Shown here: positions 1 to 6,237 of the stretch, piece after piece
How positions within the stretch are numbered: the stretch's first letter is position 1
Layout: each line of letters opens with the position of its first letter
Program-made: the position numbers and the translations under genes
From: Candidatus Woesearchaeota archaeon
GTDB lineage: Archaea > Nanobdellota > Nanobdellia > Woesearchaeales > JAUUYB01
Length of the DNA stretch: 9,732 nt
Assembly (NCBI GenBank): GCA_030590605.1
Contig: JAUUYB010000031.1
Span: 1 to 9,732 of the forward strand
Reading direction: 5' to 3'
The notes under the pieces: generated by a model
Seen by the model: only the letters and a program-made list of their open reading frames with translations
What the model was told of the DNA's origin: nothing
Database searches by the model: none

Positions 1-341
1 ACATTATCAAGAAGTAAGATCATTCCTTTAGGCTTCTTGCCAAGCAGGGTCCCACCTATGAATCCTGCACCTTTTTTTAGCAGTTCTTCGATATTGAGTC
101 GCTTGTTGACCTTTGAGCCATCTATATATATGACATTTCCTTTGTTCAGGTCAATGACACGTTTTAGGAGCATGGTCTTCCCGACTCCATCTTTGCCTAC
201 GACAAGGACCATGCTTCCGGATTGTATCCTGTACTGAAGCTCTTCTGCTACTTCATCCCTTCCGACAAGTTCATCATCCCTGTTCAGGGGACTCAGGTCG
301 AATGGGTCCTCATCGAATCCTAGTTCTTCATACCAAACCAT
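1..341 (-). CDS. AAA-family ATPase, N-terminal part (cut by window edge)
   Basis: Only the first 113 codons are inside the window; the gene runs off the left edge. The protein opens with a Phe-x3-Pro-Phe type lead (FDEDPFDLSPL, residues 9-19) and LVGRDE (25-30), a pattern common before AAA/Orc1-Cdc6-like or ExeA-like ATPase cores. A clear P-loop GKDGVGKT sits at 49-56 and a Walker B-like ILLLDN at 108-113, where the sequence stops. The ATG at 341 is preceded by GGTGAT (345-350), an archaeal ribosome site 3 nt upstream. The family's sensor and C-terminal domains are not visible, so its partner (replication, membrane complex or other) cannot be named. Confidence is high for a nucleotide-binding ATPase and low for the subfamily. 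Confidence 0.8.
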   Translation of the reverse strand, partial: MVWYEELGFDEDPFDLSPLNRDDELVGRDEVAEELQYRIQSGSMVLVVGKDGVGKTMLLKRVIDLNKGNVIYIDGSKVNKRLNIEELLKKGAGFIGGTLLGKKPKGMILLLDN

Positions 342-405
342 CTAATCACCTTAGTAATCTTTATAAAGAGAGTCAATTTCTCTAGCTCTAATTAATGAGG
401 GCTCA

Positions 406-413
406 TATTTAAA
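406..413 (-). promoter_or_regulatory. TATA box for the AAA ATPase gene
   Basis: TTTAAATA on the minus strand, preceded by AAAAC as a possible BRE. It would start transcription near 383 and leave a leader of about 40 nt that contains the GGTGAT site. A second TATA-like palindrome, TTTATAAA at 360-367, is too close to the start codon to serve the ATG at 341. Confidence 0.45.
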
Positions 414-460
414 GTTTTATCTCCTCTAGAGTAGGTTTTTCTTAGGAGTACTGTATAGAG

Positions 461-466
461 AAAAAA
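461..466 (-). terminator. Oligo-T terminator candidate (T6)
   Basis: A run of six T on the minus strand about 35 nt beyond the stop codon of the small membrane-anchored protein gene (501-899). Archaeal RNA polymerase commonly stops at such T-tracts without a hairpin. The rest of the 342-500 gap holds no open frame that looks real. Confidence 0.35.
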
Positions 467-500
467 TTGGTATGTATGTTCAATTCTATATGATTCTATG

Positions 501-899
501 TTACTTATTTGTTTTTTCACGTATTTTTTCTATGGAACTATCAATGAGTGTTTTCAATCTGTCTAGACCGGGCTGAGCATGTCTCAATGCCCCTTCGAGA
601 TTCTTAATGGCGTTTCCTGCGACAAGTCTGTCATGGATATCATAAAGAGGGGTTTCTTTGCCTTTGTAATCTAGGATGAGTCGATATCCTTTATCATTGA
701 AATGTTTCTTGATAGTGAGATAGGATGAGTCAGCTGACCCGCCGAAAGGAGTATCCACTTTCCTTTCACTTGAATAATATTCTTGTATTGTTGTATAAGA
801 GGTCATCTGTTGAATAGCAGTAGGAGAAGGGCACACCGCATTCATATAGATTATTCCTGTTCCAAGCCCGATTCCGAATCCTAAGAGTGTTTTTTTCAT
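501..899 (-). CDS. Unrecognised small protein with N-terminal signal or membrane anchor
   Basis: 132 residues with no recognised family. The first three residues are MKK, followed by a glycine-rich hydrophobic stretch (about residues 4-22), so the protein is either exported or anchored with its body outside. C23 follows NAV, which is not a good lipobox. The rest is hydrophilic and mostly looks helical, with an acidic/basic C-terminus (residues 110-132) that could form an amphipathic helix. No SD site precedes the ATG; a TATA-like TTTAATA at 920-926 lies about 24 nt upstream, so the mRNA may be leaderless. It lies 57 nt downstream of another small gene on the same strand but appears to have its own promoter. 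It is real by length, signal sequence and codon pattern, but its function is unknown. Confidence 0.65.
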   Translation of the reverse strand: MKKTLLGFGIGLGTGIIYMNAVCPSPTAIQQMTSYTTIQEYYSSERKVDTPFGGSADSSYLTIKKHFNDKGYRLILDYKGKETPLYDIHDRLVAGNAIKNLEGALRHAQPGLDRLKTLIDSSIEKIREKTNK

Positions 900-956
900 A
901 TATTTACTATAACTAAGAGTATTAAAGAAAGTTTTGTGAGAGAAATGGAAAAGAAT

Positions 957-1229
957 TTAGTTTTTCCGGATATTCTGATATTTGATCTTGAATCCTGAAA
1001 TTGCCTTAAATTTTTCATTCAGGTCTTTTTGGTCCTTGCAGTCGATGATCATCTCGTTCAGCGTCAGTTCGATGATTTTGTCACCTGGGACTATAGCGGC
1101 TTTCTTGGCATTCTTAGGGTCGAAAAGGTTCAGGATATCCTTGAGGTCCTGGCTAGATTCAACATTCCATGTTTCCCCATAGACATGGAGCTGATGTTTT
1201 CCGTTGTAGGTCTTGAAGAGAATCGCCAT
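957..1229 (-). CDS. Unrecognised 90-residue cytoplasmic protein
   Basis: A small protein with no recognised family and no membrane segment. The N-terminal half reads as short beta strands (AILFKTYNGKHQLHVYG, residues 2-18), followed by a helix with DLKDILNLFD (28-37) and a second lysine-rich alpha/beta part ending in a basic tail. The start is well supported: GGGGG (1236-1240) lies 6 nt upstream of the ATG, and a TATA box (TATTTAAA, 1267-1274) begins outside the HAD gene's stop codon, so the gene is transcribed separately. The single cysteine and lack of motif residues give no hint of catalysis. A small binding or adaptor protein is possible, but this is a guess. Confidence 0.65.
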   Translation of the reverse strand: MAILFKTYNGKHQLHVYGETWNVESSQDLKDILNLFDPKNAKKAAIVPGDKIIELTLNEMIIDCKDQKDLNEKFKAISGFKIKYQNIRKN

Positions 1230-1266
1230 TTTTGTCCCCCTATATATGAGTTGAATACGAGTCTAG

Positions 1267-1274
1267 TTTAAATA
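1267..1274 (-). promoter_or_regulatory. TATA box for the 90-residue protein gene
   Basis: TATTTAAA on the minus strand with AAAC just upstream. It is centred about 41 nt before the ATG at 1229, which predicts a 15-nt leader containing the G5 ribosome site. Confidence 0.5.
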
Positions 1275-1279
1275 GTTTA

Positions 1280-2131
1280 TCAATTTTTCGACTGATTGAC
1301 GATCTGGATGACCTCACGTGGAGAACGGATCATCCAATTCGGAGCTTGATCAGGTGATTGATAGTTCTCTTTCCTTTCACCGACACAATATTTTCCTGAT
1401 TCATTCATGAAATAGATGGTCTGGACCTTCGCAGTATTTGCTTGGGATATGCTTGTGAATCGATCATCTATATGGGCGATATTACGGAGGGGGGTGCTAT
1501 GTCTCATCGATAGCGCTCTAAGGCCGTCTCCTTTTGTCTTATAATCTCCGTTTCCTACAACAAATATGCTGTCTGAGTCAAAAGAAGAGTACAAAGCGGA
1601 TAGTACAAGTTTATCTATCTGGGCGGCTTTACGTTCATGCGCTGTCACAATCCCGATCTTCCCATCAACTGAGTTTCCAAGATCAGTAACTATAGACTTC
1701 ATCCCTATATTGCTCTTGAAGACTTCCTCTGCTTTGGTCCTGTATCCGGTTCTTGCGATTTCAACAAGATTCTTTAGTTCAGATCCGCCATAACCTTCAT
1801 TGATAAAGAGTTCATCAAAATGCTTGCGATGATTAGCTCCTCTTTCTACAATGATCCTTGTCAACTTCTTGTACAATCTGTCGATATTGTCATCCTGTTC
1901 AGATCTTGATGTGAATCCGTTGATTGCTCGTGAAGCCTTCAAGATACCATGTTTGTGCGCTAACCGAGTATATATTGTAGTAGGGATGAGGACATCATCT
2001 AGGTCGCAGGAGATCGCTTTGATCTCATGTGGGGATTCCCTCACCTTAAATGGGCTCTTCTGCTCTCTATTCAGGAAGCTCGAAATCTTCTTTCCGAGCG
2101 TGTCCTCAGTCAGTTGTATCTCGTCGGTCAT
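1280..2131 (-). CDS. HAD-superfamily hydrolase (phosphatase/nucleotidase-like)
   Basis: 283 residues from the ATG at 2131. The haloacid dehalogenase motifs appear in order: motif I CDLDDVL (nucleophile D43, acid D45), motif II IVTAH (T163), a lysine region KTKGDG (198-203) for motif III, and motif IV HIDDR (D222/D223). About 110 residues between motifs I and II, mostly helical, would form a C1-type cap. HAD enzymes of this layout hydrolyse phosphate monoesters through an aspartyl-phosphate; the substrate cannot be read from sequence. The frame also has ATGs at 2155 and 2152, which would add 8 residues. I prefer 2131 because TTTTAAAT (2154-2161) is centred 26 bp upstream, ideal for a leaderless mRNA, and no start here has an SD site. 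The gene diverges from the UvrD-like helicase. Confidence 0.75.
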   Translation of the reverse strand: MTDEIQLTEDTLGKKISSFLNREQKSPFKVRESPHEIKAISCDLDDVLIPTTIYTRLAHKHGILKASRAINGFTSRSEQDDNIDRLYKKLTRIIVERGANHRKHFDELFINEGYGGSELKNLVEIARTGYRTKAEEVFKSNIGMKSIVTDLGNSVDGKIGIVTAHERKAAQIDKLVLSALYSSFDSDSIFVVGNGDYKTKGDGLRALSMRHSTPLRNIAHIDDRFTSISQANTAKVQTIYFMNESGKYCVGERKENYQSPDQAPNWMIRSPREVIQIVNQSKN

Positions 2132-2153
2132 AATTTGAGTAGAAACACTCATC

Positions 2154-2161
2154 ATTTAAAA
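2154..2161 (-). promoter_or_regulatory. TATA box of the HAD gene
   Basis: TTTTAAAT on the minus strand, centred 26-27 bp from the ATG at 2131. It overlaps the alternative ATG codons at 2152-2155, which argues against those starts. Confidence 0.4.
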
Positions 2162-2188
2162 GATTATTTGATTGTGGAGAGTAAACCA

Positions 2189-2194
2189 TATAAA
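2189..2194 (+). promoter_or_regulatory. TATA box of the helicase gene
   Basis: TATAAA within CCATATAAACG, centred 27-28 bp before the ATG at 2219, so transcription should begin at or next to the start codon. Read on the other strand it is TTTATA and might also serve the HAD gene with a 10-nt leader. Confidence 0.5.
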
Positions 2195-2218
2195 CGACCT
2201 CTGGTCCTCAGTTATCGG

Positions 2219-4300
2219 ATGGAAAAGGAGCTTGAATACCTGGACATATTGAAGACTATAGATATTCTGCCGTTCTCTGTCGGCAAGAAGCTGCTCATTG
2301 CAGTATTGAGGGGAGACTCTCATGAGTCGATAGGTCGTAACAAGCTGGACAAGCTGGCAACCTATGGATCATTCCACCTCTATGAATCTGATGAGGTGGG
2401 AGGAGAGATAGAATCCCTTGTCAGCAACAGGCTGATCGAATATACGGATGTGAATGGTAAGAAATTTTGGAAAGTCCTGGCTCTGACAGCAAAAGGAAGA
2501 AAAGAGCTCATCAATCCGACACTTCACAAGAAAAGGGTAAGAGGAAGGAATATAGAGAAAGAGACCATTATATCTGATGAAGAGCAAAAAGTCTTCCAAT
2601 CGATGGATTTCTATCTCAATCATTACAATGATTACCAGAAGAAAGCCATAATCTCAGACAAGACCCATATACTATGCATTGCCGGTGCAGGGACAGGTAA
2701 GACGACTGTACTGACAAAAAGAGCAGAGTTTCTTGTGAAATTCAGGAGTATCCAGCCAAAAAAGATCCTTGCTATCACTTTCACTAGGAAAGCGAGGCAG
2801 GAGATGCAAGGGCGTCTCAAAGATACTCCCGGGGTGATGATCGAGACTTTCAACAGCTTCTGTGAGAAGTATCTGAACTATTATGGGGATCTTGTCTATG
2901 GCCGGCCTGTCCGTGTCATAAAGTTCGGTGAGAAGATAGCTCTCCTTAACCATGCGATCGAGAGCTTGGGAAAGACATCAGACCAGGCATTGGATATATA
3001 CTTTACTGAAAACCAGATACGGACAAAGACCAAAGACCAACTCTCCTTCATCCTTCTGAATGATTGTTTCACGATCCTGGACCTCTTCAAGTTTGAGAAG
3101 AATGACATCGCATCATTCAAATGTGAGTGTACTGCAAGTGAGAGGGCAGGAGTTGAACTGGTCAAGCAGATATGCGTATATATGGATCAGGCCATGAAAA
3201 AGAAAGGGCTTAGGGATTATGCGGATCAGCTCTTGGACTGTTATAGATTCTTTAGTGCTAATGAGGAGTACATCCCTAAATTCGATCACATCCTTGTTGA
3301 TGAATATCAGGATGTCAATTCTATGCAGATCCGGTTGTTGGAATTGCTCTCTTCAGGTAACTTGTTTGCGGTTGGTGATCCCAGGCAGTCTATTTTCGGT
3401 TGGAGAGGATCTAAGATACATTATATCCTTGATTTTGGGGATAGATATAGTGGGGCTGAAACCATCGCGCTCGTAAAAAATTACAGGTCTAACAAGCATA
3501 TAGTGGATCTTATCAATAAATCTATCCGTCACATGGGGCTTCCGGATCTCACGAGTGATATAGACGGAAAGCGGAAAATCGTGATCAAAGGATGTGAAAA
3601 TGAGGCAGCAGAACAGGAGTTGATAATCGAGAAGATAGATGGATACGAACCAAATGAAGTTTTTGTCCTTGCACGGACCAATAGACAGCTTAATGATCTC
3701 TCAGCGAAACTGAAGACCGCAGGGATATCTCATGTCGTAAAGAATGATGAGCAGCGTAGGCCAAAAGCTGCCGGCCCGGATGACATAACGCTTGCGACTA
3801 TCCATTCAATAAAAGGGTTAGAGGCGAAGTTAGTCATCCTGATGGGTGTGACCCCTAACAATTTTCCATGTAAGTCATCTGACCATCCAGTGATCGATCT
3901 GATCATCACGGATGATTATGATAAGGAAGAAGAAGAACGTCGATTGTTCTATGTCGCTCTCTCGAGGGCAAGGGAGGAGATCCTGATGACCTATGTGGGT
4001 AAGACGCATACCTGGTTCATCAATAAAGGGATGTCATCATTGATAGATTCAGTCGAGACTAAAATGGCCGCTAGAGCGATTTCTTCTACCGGCGATATGT
4101 TCACTGACCTGAAGGCTTGGCGTTCTGGTCTAGCCAGACAATTAGGCATACCTGCTTATCTGATCCTCCATGATTCGACTATCCAGGAGATAACAGATAC
4201 CATGCCCATATCTACTATGGATCTCACTGCAGTAAAAGGGCTGGGTCCAGAAAAAGTGAGGAAATACGGCGCAGATATCCTCGCGATAGTCAATAAGTGA
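2219..4300 (+). CDS. UvrD-like SF1 helicase with RecQ-type RQC and HRDC domains
   Basis: 693 residues. The motor has all SF1A motifs: Q-motif region HYNDYQKKA (135-143), Walker A AGAGTGKT (155-162), Ia ITFTRKA (186-192), II VDEYQD (360-365), III AVGDPRQSIFGWRGS (384-398), IV KNYRS (420-424), V TIHSIKGLE (527-535) and VI RRLFYVALSRAR (574-585). Motifs IV and V are only about 100 residues apart, so the regulatory 2B subdomain of UvrD/PcrA/Rep looks absent or tiny. Residues about 12-98 match the RQC winged helix of RecQ (AVLRG, DKLATYG, VLALTAKGRKEL), and 627-692 form an HRDC domain (WRSGLARQLGIPAY, TAVKGLGPEKVRKYGADI). The expected role is 3'-to-5' DNA unwinding in repair or fork restart, with both added domains binding DNA. 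The frame extends upstream to 2027 but there lies antisense to the HAD gene; the TATA box at 2189 supports 2219. No SD site is seen. Confidence 0.92.
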   Translation: MEKELEYLDILKTIDILPFSVGKKLLIAVLRGDSHESIGRNKLDKLATYGSFHLYESDEVGGEIESLVSNRLIEYTDVNGKKFWKVLALTAKGRKELINPTLHKKRVRGRNIEKETIISDEEQKVFQSMDFYLNHYNDYQKKAIISDKTHILCIAGAGTGKTTVLTKRAEFLVKFRSIQPKKILAITFTRKARQEMQGRLKDTPGVMIETFNSFCEKYLNYYGDLVYGRPVRVIKFGEKIALLNHAIESLGKTSDQALDIYFTENQIRTKTKDQLSFILLNDCFTILDLFKFEKNDIASFKCECTASERAGVELVKQICVYMDQAMKKKGLRDYADQLLDCYRFFSANEEYIPKFDHILVDEYQDVNSMQIRLLELLSSGNLFAVGDPRQSIFGWRGSKIHYILDFGDRYSGAETIALVKNYRSNKHIVDLINKSIRHMGLPDLTSDIDGKRKIVIKGCENEAAEQELIIEKIDGYEPNEVFVLARTNRQLNDLSAKLKTAGISHVVKNDEQRRPKAAGPDDITLATIHSIKGLEAKLVILMGVTPNNFPCKSSDHPVIDLIITDDYDKEEEERRLFYVALSRAREEILMTYVGKTHTWFINKGMSSLIDSVETKMAARAISSTGDMFTDLKAWRSGLARQLGIPAYLILHDSTIQEITDTMPISTMDLTAVKGLGPEKVRKYGADILAIVNK

Positions 4301-4552
4301 TTATTGATCTGTATCACAAAGGACTTTTGGGGTGAGGTCTGAAATGCACTTTCCGTTCTTGAAGTCTTCGATATAACACTGCTGGTTCCGCATTACGCAG
4401 ACTTGGTTGATGGATCCGTCGCATTCCATCAAATCCACGATTTCTCCTCCGAATTCCTCGCATTCTGTATCCTGGAGAACGACCTGGTCTACCATGCTGT
4501 CATTGACGCATCCTGCAATCAGGATGATAGATATGAATATCCACCTCTTCAT
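4301..4552 (-). CDS. Cysteine-rich DUF333-like secreted lipoprotein
   Basis: 83 residues. The N-terminus MKRW, a hydrophobic run and the lipobox LIAGC (cysteine 15) indicate export and lipid attachment to the outer face of the membrane. The mature part has six cysteines (31, 44, 52, 59, 69, 79), enough for three disulfides. The spacing CEEFGG, ECDGS, VCVMRNQQC, then C-x7-G-x-C resembles the DUF333 family of small secreted proteins (C-x3-GG, DG, C, C, then a C-x7-G-x-C end), although the usual tryptophan is Phe64. The role of that family is not established. The gene has a TATA box 29-30 bp upstream of its ATG and no SD, so it is probably leaderless. Its stop codon abuts the helicase stop with no base between. 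Confidence 0.7.
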   Translation of the reverse strand: MKRWIFISIILIAGCVNDSMVDQVVLQDTECEEFGGEIVDLMECDGSINQVCVMRNQQCYIEDFKNGKCISDLTPKVLCDTDQ

Positions 4553-4577
4553 AATTGGTTTATGGGGGGTATTGCTA

Positions 4578-4585
4578 TTTATATA
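4578..4585 (-). promoter_or_regulatory. TATA box of the lipoprotein gene
   Basis: TATATAAA on the minus strand, centred about 29 bp before the ATG at 4552, which suggests a leader of only 0-3 nt. Confidence 0.5.
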
Positions 4586-4628
4586 TTGCTATCTGTTCAT
4601 GTTATTTAGGTGAGATTGCAGGCATTGT

Positions 4629-5261
4629 TCATTTTAGTACTTCTCCTGTTTTCATATACCACATATATAGGTCGAGTTCTACAGCAGTCATCTGTGCCTT
4701 ATCAGCCAGATGGAAATAACGCCTTTCGATATCCAGATAGTTTCTGCCTGTCAATGAACTCGGTTTATTGATATATCCGTTTTCGATCATCAGGTTGATG
4801 ATGTGGCGGTCAAGTATAGCTATTCCCTCATATCCGACATTCCTTAAGAAATGAGATGCTTCCTTGTACCCTATTCCTTTGATATTCCTAGCAAGCCAAT
4901 CCCTGGTTTTCATAATCCCTCCTGCGTCAATCATTCCGGTGATTTTTTTCTTTATCGGTATATGGTCTCTCGCTTCCATGATGAATGAGGTCTTGTTATT
5001 GTGGAAACGATGTTTATGTTTCTTGATGCAAGCAAGGACTTTCCTCTTTGAACCGCTTACAAATCCATCAGGTCCGAGATCCTTTTGGATAGATATTGCA
5101 CTCAACGCTTTCGAGTTGGCAGTGAGGATACAGAAGCAAAGTTCAGAGAACCATTCCTTCTCATTATTAATTCTGAATGAACGGAATTGAGCAAGCCTTC
5201 TGTCGACTGTTTTCCTGAGGGGGCTGGATTTGAGTAGTTGCACCTGACTCACAAGATTCAT
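4629..5261 (-). CDS. ogg: 8-oxoguanine DNA glycosylase/AP lyase, Ogg2 type
   Basis: 210 residues, close to the roughly 207 of the Methanocaldococcus jannaschii Ogg. The enzyme removes 8-oxoguanine from DNA and nicks the abasic site by beta-elimination. Family signatures are plain: WFSELCFCILTAN (37-49), the helix-hairpin-helix NIKGIGYKEASHFLRNVGY (126-144) with catalytic lysine K133, then AILDRH (148-153) with catalytic aspartate D151. The C-terminus DLYMWYMKTGEVLK ends in lysine, as in the M. jannaschii enzyme, where the terminal lysine is reported to help recognise the oxidised base. The frame has earlier ATGs at 5303 and 5282, but the family's N-terminus aligns with the ATG at 5261, which has GAAGGA 7-8 nt upstream. 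It is the last gene of the oxidative-stress operon, 32 nt after the rubredoxin-like gene (an ATG-5303 start would overlap that gene by 10 nt). Confidence 0.9.
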   Translation of the reverse strand: MNLVSQVQLLKSSPLRKTVDRRLAQFRSFRINNEKEWFSELCFCILTANSKALSAISIQKDLGPDGFVSGSKRKVLACIKKHKHRFHNNKTSFIMEARDHIPIKKKITGMIDAGGIMKTRDWLARNIKGIGYKEASHFLRNVGYEGIAILDRHIINLMIENGYINKPSSLTGRNYLDIERRYFHLADKAQMTAVELDLYMWYMKTGEVLK

Positions 5262-5293
5262 TGTTTTCCTTCGAGTTCTCATTTCGCTCGAAT

Positions 5294-5623
5294 TCAGCCC
5301 CATTTCCCCTTCTTCATATGCGCTTCAAGTTCCGCCTTGATAGATTGGATTGTCTCTGTAGTATCTTTCATCACCCTGTCAGCTATCACGACACAGTTAG
5401 GGTCTAGTTTGTCTTCTTGTATGATTTTAGCCCATTTCTGGACCTTGGCATATAGCCCCATTATCGCTACATGCATCTCATTGGTCTTTCGTGATTGCTT
5501 TATCAGTTCAGCGTTCTCAGCTTCCTTGAATTGTTCTTTTGGAGCACCGCATTTCGGGCAGCTCTCCGGAGGTTCATCCCCATCATGTATATATCCGCAT
5601 ACCGCGCATTTCCATACAGCCAT
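5294..5623 (-). CDS. Small rubredoxin-domain protein with helical C-terminus
   Basis: 109 residues. The N-terminus is a short rubredoxin-like iron site of the rubrerythrin type: CAVCG (C6, C9) and CPKCG (C22, C25), separated by YIHDGDEPPES. It should bind one Fe(SCys)4 and pass electrons. Residues about 33-107 are predicted helical, including a central hydrophobic helix (HVAIMGLYAKVQKWAKII), but lack a visible di-iron ExxH pair, so the protein is not a rubrerythrin. The longer frame begins at 5647 and overlaps the upstream stop, but the ATG at 5623 has a strong GAGGTG (5629-5634) 5 nt upstream, so I chose it. It lies 20 nt downstream of the ferritin-like gene and is a likely electron donor to the di-iron proteins of this operon; that is inference. 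Confidence 0.8.
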   Translation of the reverse strand: MAVWKCAVCGYIHDGDEPPESCPKCGAPKEQFKEAENAELIKQSRKTNEMHVAIMGLYAKVQKWAKIIQEDKLDPNCVVIADRVMKDTTETIQSIKAELEAHMKKGKWG

Positions 5624-5643
5624 TTTTACACCTCTAGACAGGT

Positions 5644-6084
5644 TCAATCAAAGAGCTTCTCGACTTCGATCTTCAATACTTCTTCATGCTTCATCTCTTC
5701 GTCTGCAAGAAGCAAGAATAGATCCTTGGCGATCTGGTCTGTCGTAGATTTTGCTAGCCCCCTATACATCTCTTGGGCGTTTTGTTCTGCGTTGATTGCA
5801 TAATCGAACGCTTCTTTAAGGTTTTGGAATTCGTTTAATGGAGTGAGGAGCAGAACCTCTTCAGTGCCTATCTCATCGATAGAAGGAAGGACTGTTGATT
5901 GGAGTTTTCCATAATCAAGTGTCAGGAGTTTCTCCTTATGGGTCTCTTCCTGTTGAGAGAGCCTGAGAAAGACAGTTTTGACAGATGGGACTTCAGTCTT
6001 CTCTGCTGCATCTTTATAGAATTTGATAAAATGTTCTTCTTCCTTTATCGCAGATTCCAATATTATTTTTAATCGTTCGCTCAT
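5644..6084 (-). CDS. Ferritin-like di-iron (rubrerythrin-family) protein
   Basis: 146 residues forming a four-helix bundle with the duplicated di-iron ligand pattern: a first-helix glutamate before FYKDAA (E16), EETH (E46-x2-H49), a third-helix glutamate (E100) before MYRGLA, and EEMKH (E130-x2-H133). It has no rubredoxin domain of its own, but the next gene supplies one. Rubrerythrin relatives reduce hydrogen peroxide in the cytoplasm of anaerobes; whether this one does so or stores or senses iron is not decided by sequence. The start ATG at 6084 has AGGTGA about 7 nt upstream. It sits 33 nt after the desulforedoxin gene in a co-oriented run. Confidence 0.85.
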   Translation of the reverse strand: MSERLKIILESAIKEEEHFIKFYKDAAEKTEVPSVKTVFLRLSQQEETHKEKLLTLDYGKLQSTVLPSIDEIGTEEVLLLTPLNEFQNLKEAFDYAINAEQNAQEMYRGLAKSTTDQIAKDLFLLLADEEMKHEEVLKIEVEKLFD

Positions 6085-6117
6085 TGTATCTCACCTAGCT
6101 TTTTCCATAGTTCATAT

Positions 6118-6231
6118 CTATTGCAGGACCATATCTGCACCGCAGCAGACGAGCGTGCCACCCCCAGCTTCGACGACCTTAACGATATTTCCACAGAGTT
6201 CGCATTTATATGTTTCGTCTACTTTCGTCAT
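6118..6231 (-). CDS. Free-standing desulforedoxin (37 residues)
   Basis: A complete 37-residue protein that matches the desulforedoxin fold: [10 protein letters not shown] (C10, C13), GGGT, then LVCCGADM with adjacent cysteines C29 and C30. These four cysteines hold one iron in the Dx centre known from Desulfovibrio desulforedoxin and from the N-terminal domain of desulfoferrodoxin (superoxide reductase). The catalytic superoxide-reductase domain (four His, one Cys) is absent here and no remnant follows, so this is probably an electron carrier. The start is firm: AGGAG (6241-6245) lies 9 nt upstream and overlaps the end of the rubrerythrin gene, implying coupled translation. The gene falls below usual length cut-offs and is easily missed. 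Confidence 0.88.
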   Translation of the reverse strand: MTKVDETYKCELCGNIVKVVEAGGGTLVCCGADMVLQ

Positions 6232-6237
6232 TTTTTT

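Noticed and set aside
2027..2218. Upstream extension of the helicase reading frame by 64 codons
   Set aside because: It runs antisense through the HAD gene, shows no domain-like sequence, and the TATA box at 2189 and the RQC start support the ATG at 2219.
5262..5303. ATG codons at 5303 and 5282 as starts for ogg
   Set aside because: The Ogg2 family N-terminus aligns to the ATG at 5261, and the 5303 start would overlap the upstream gene, though neither is fully excluded.
5238..5803. Long plus-strand open frames over the rubredoxin and ferritin-like genes
   Set aside because: They are antisense shadows of well-supported genes with recognisable metal-binding motifs on the minus strand.
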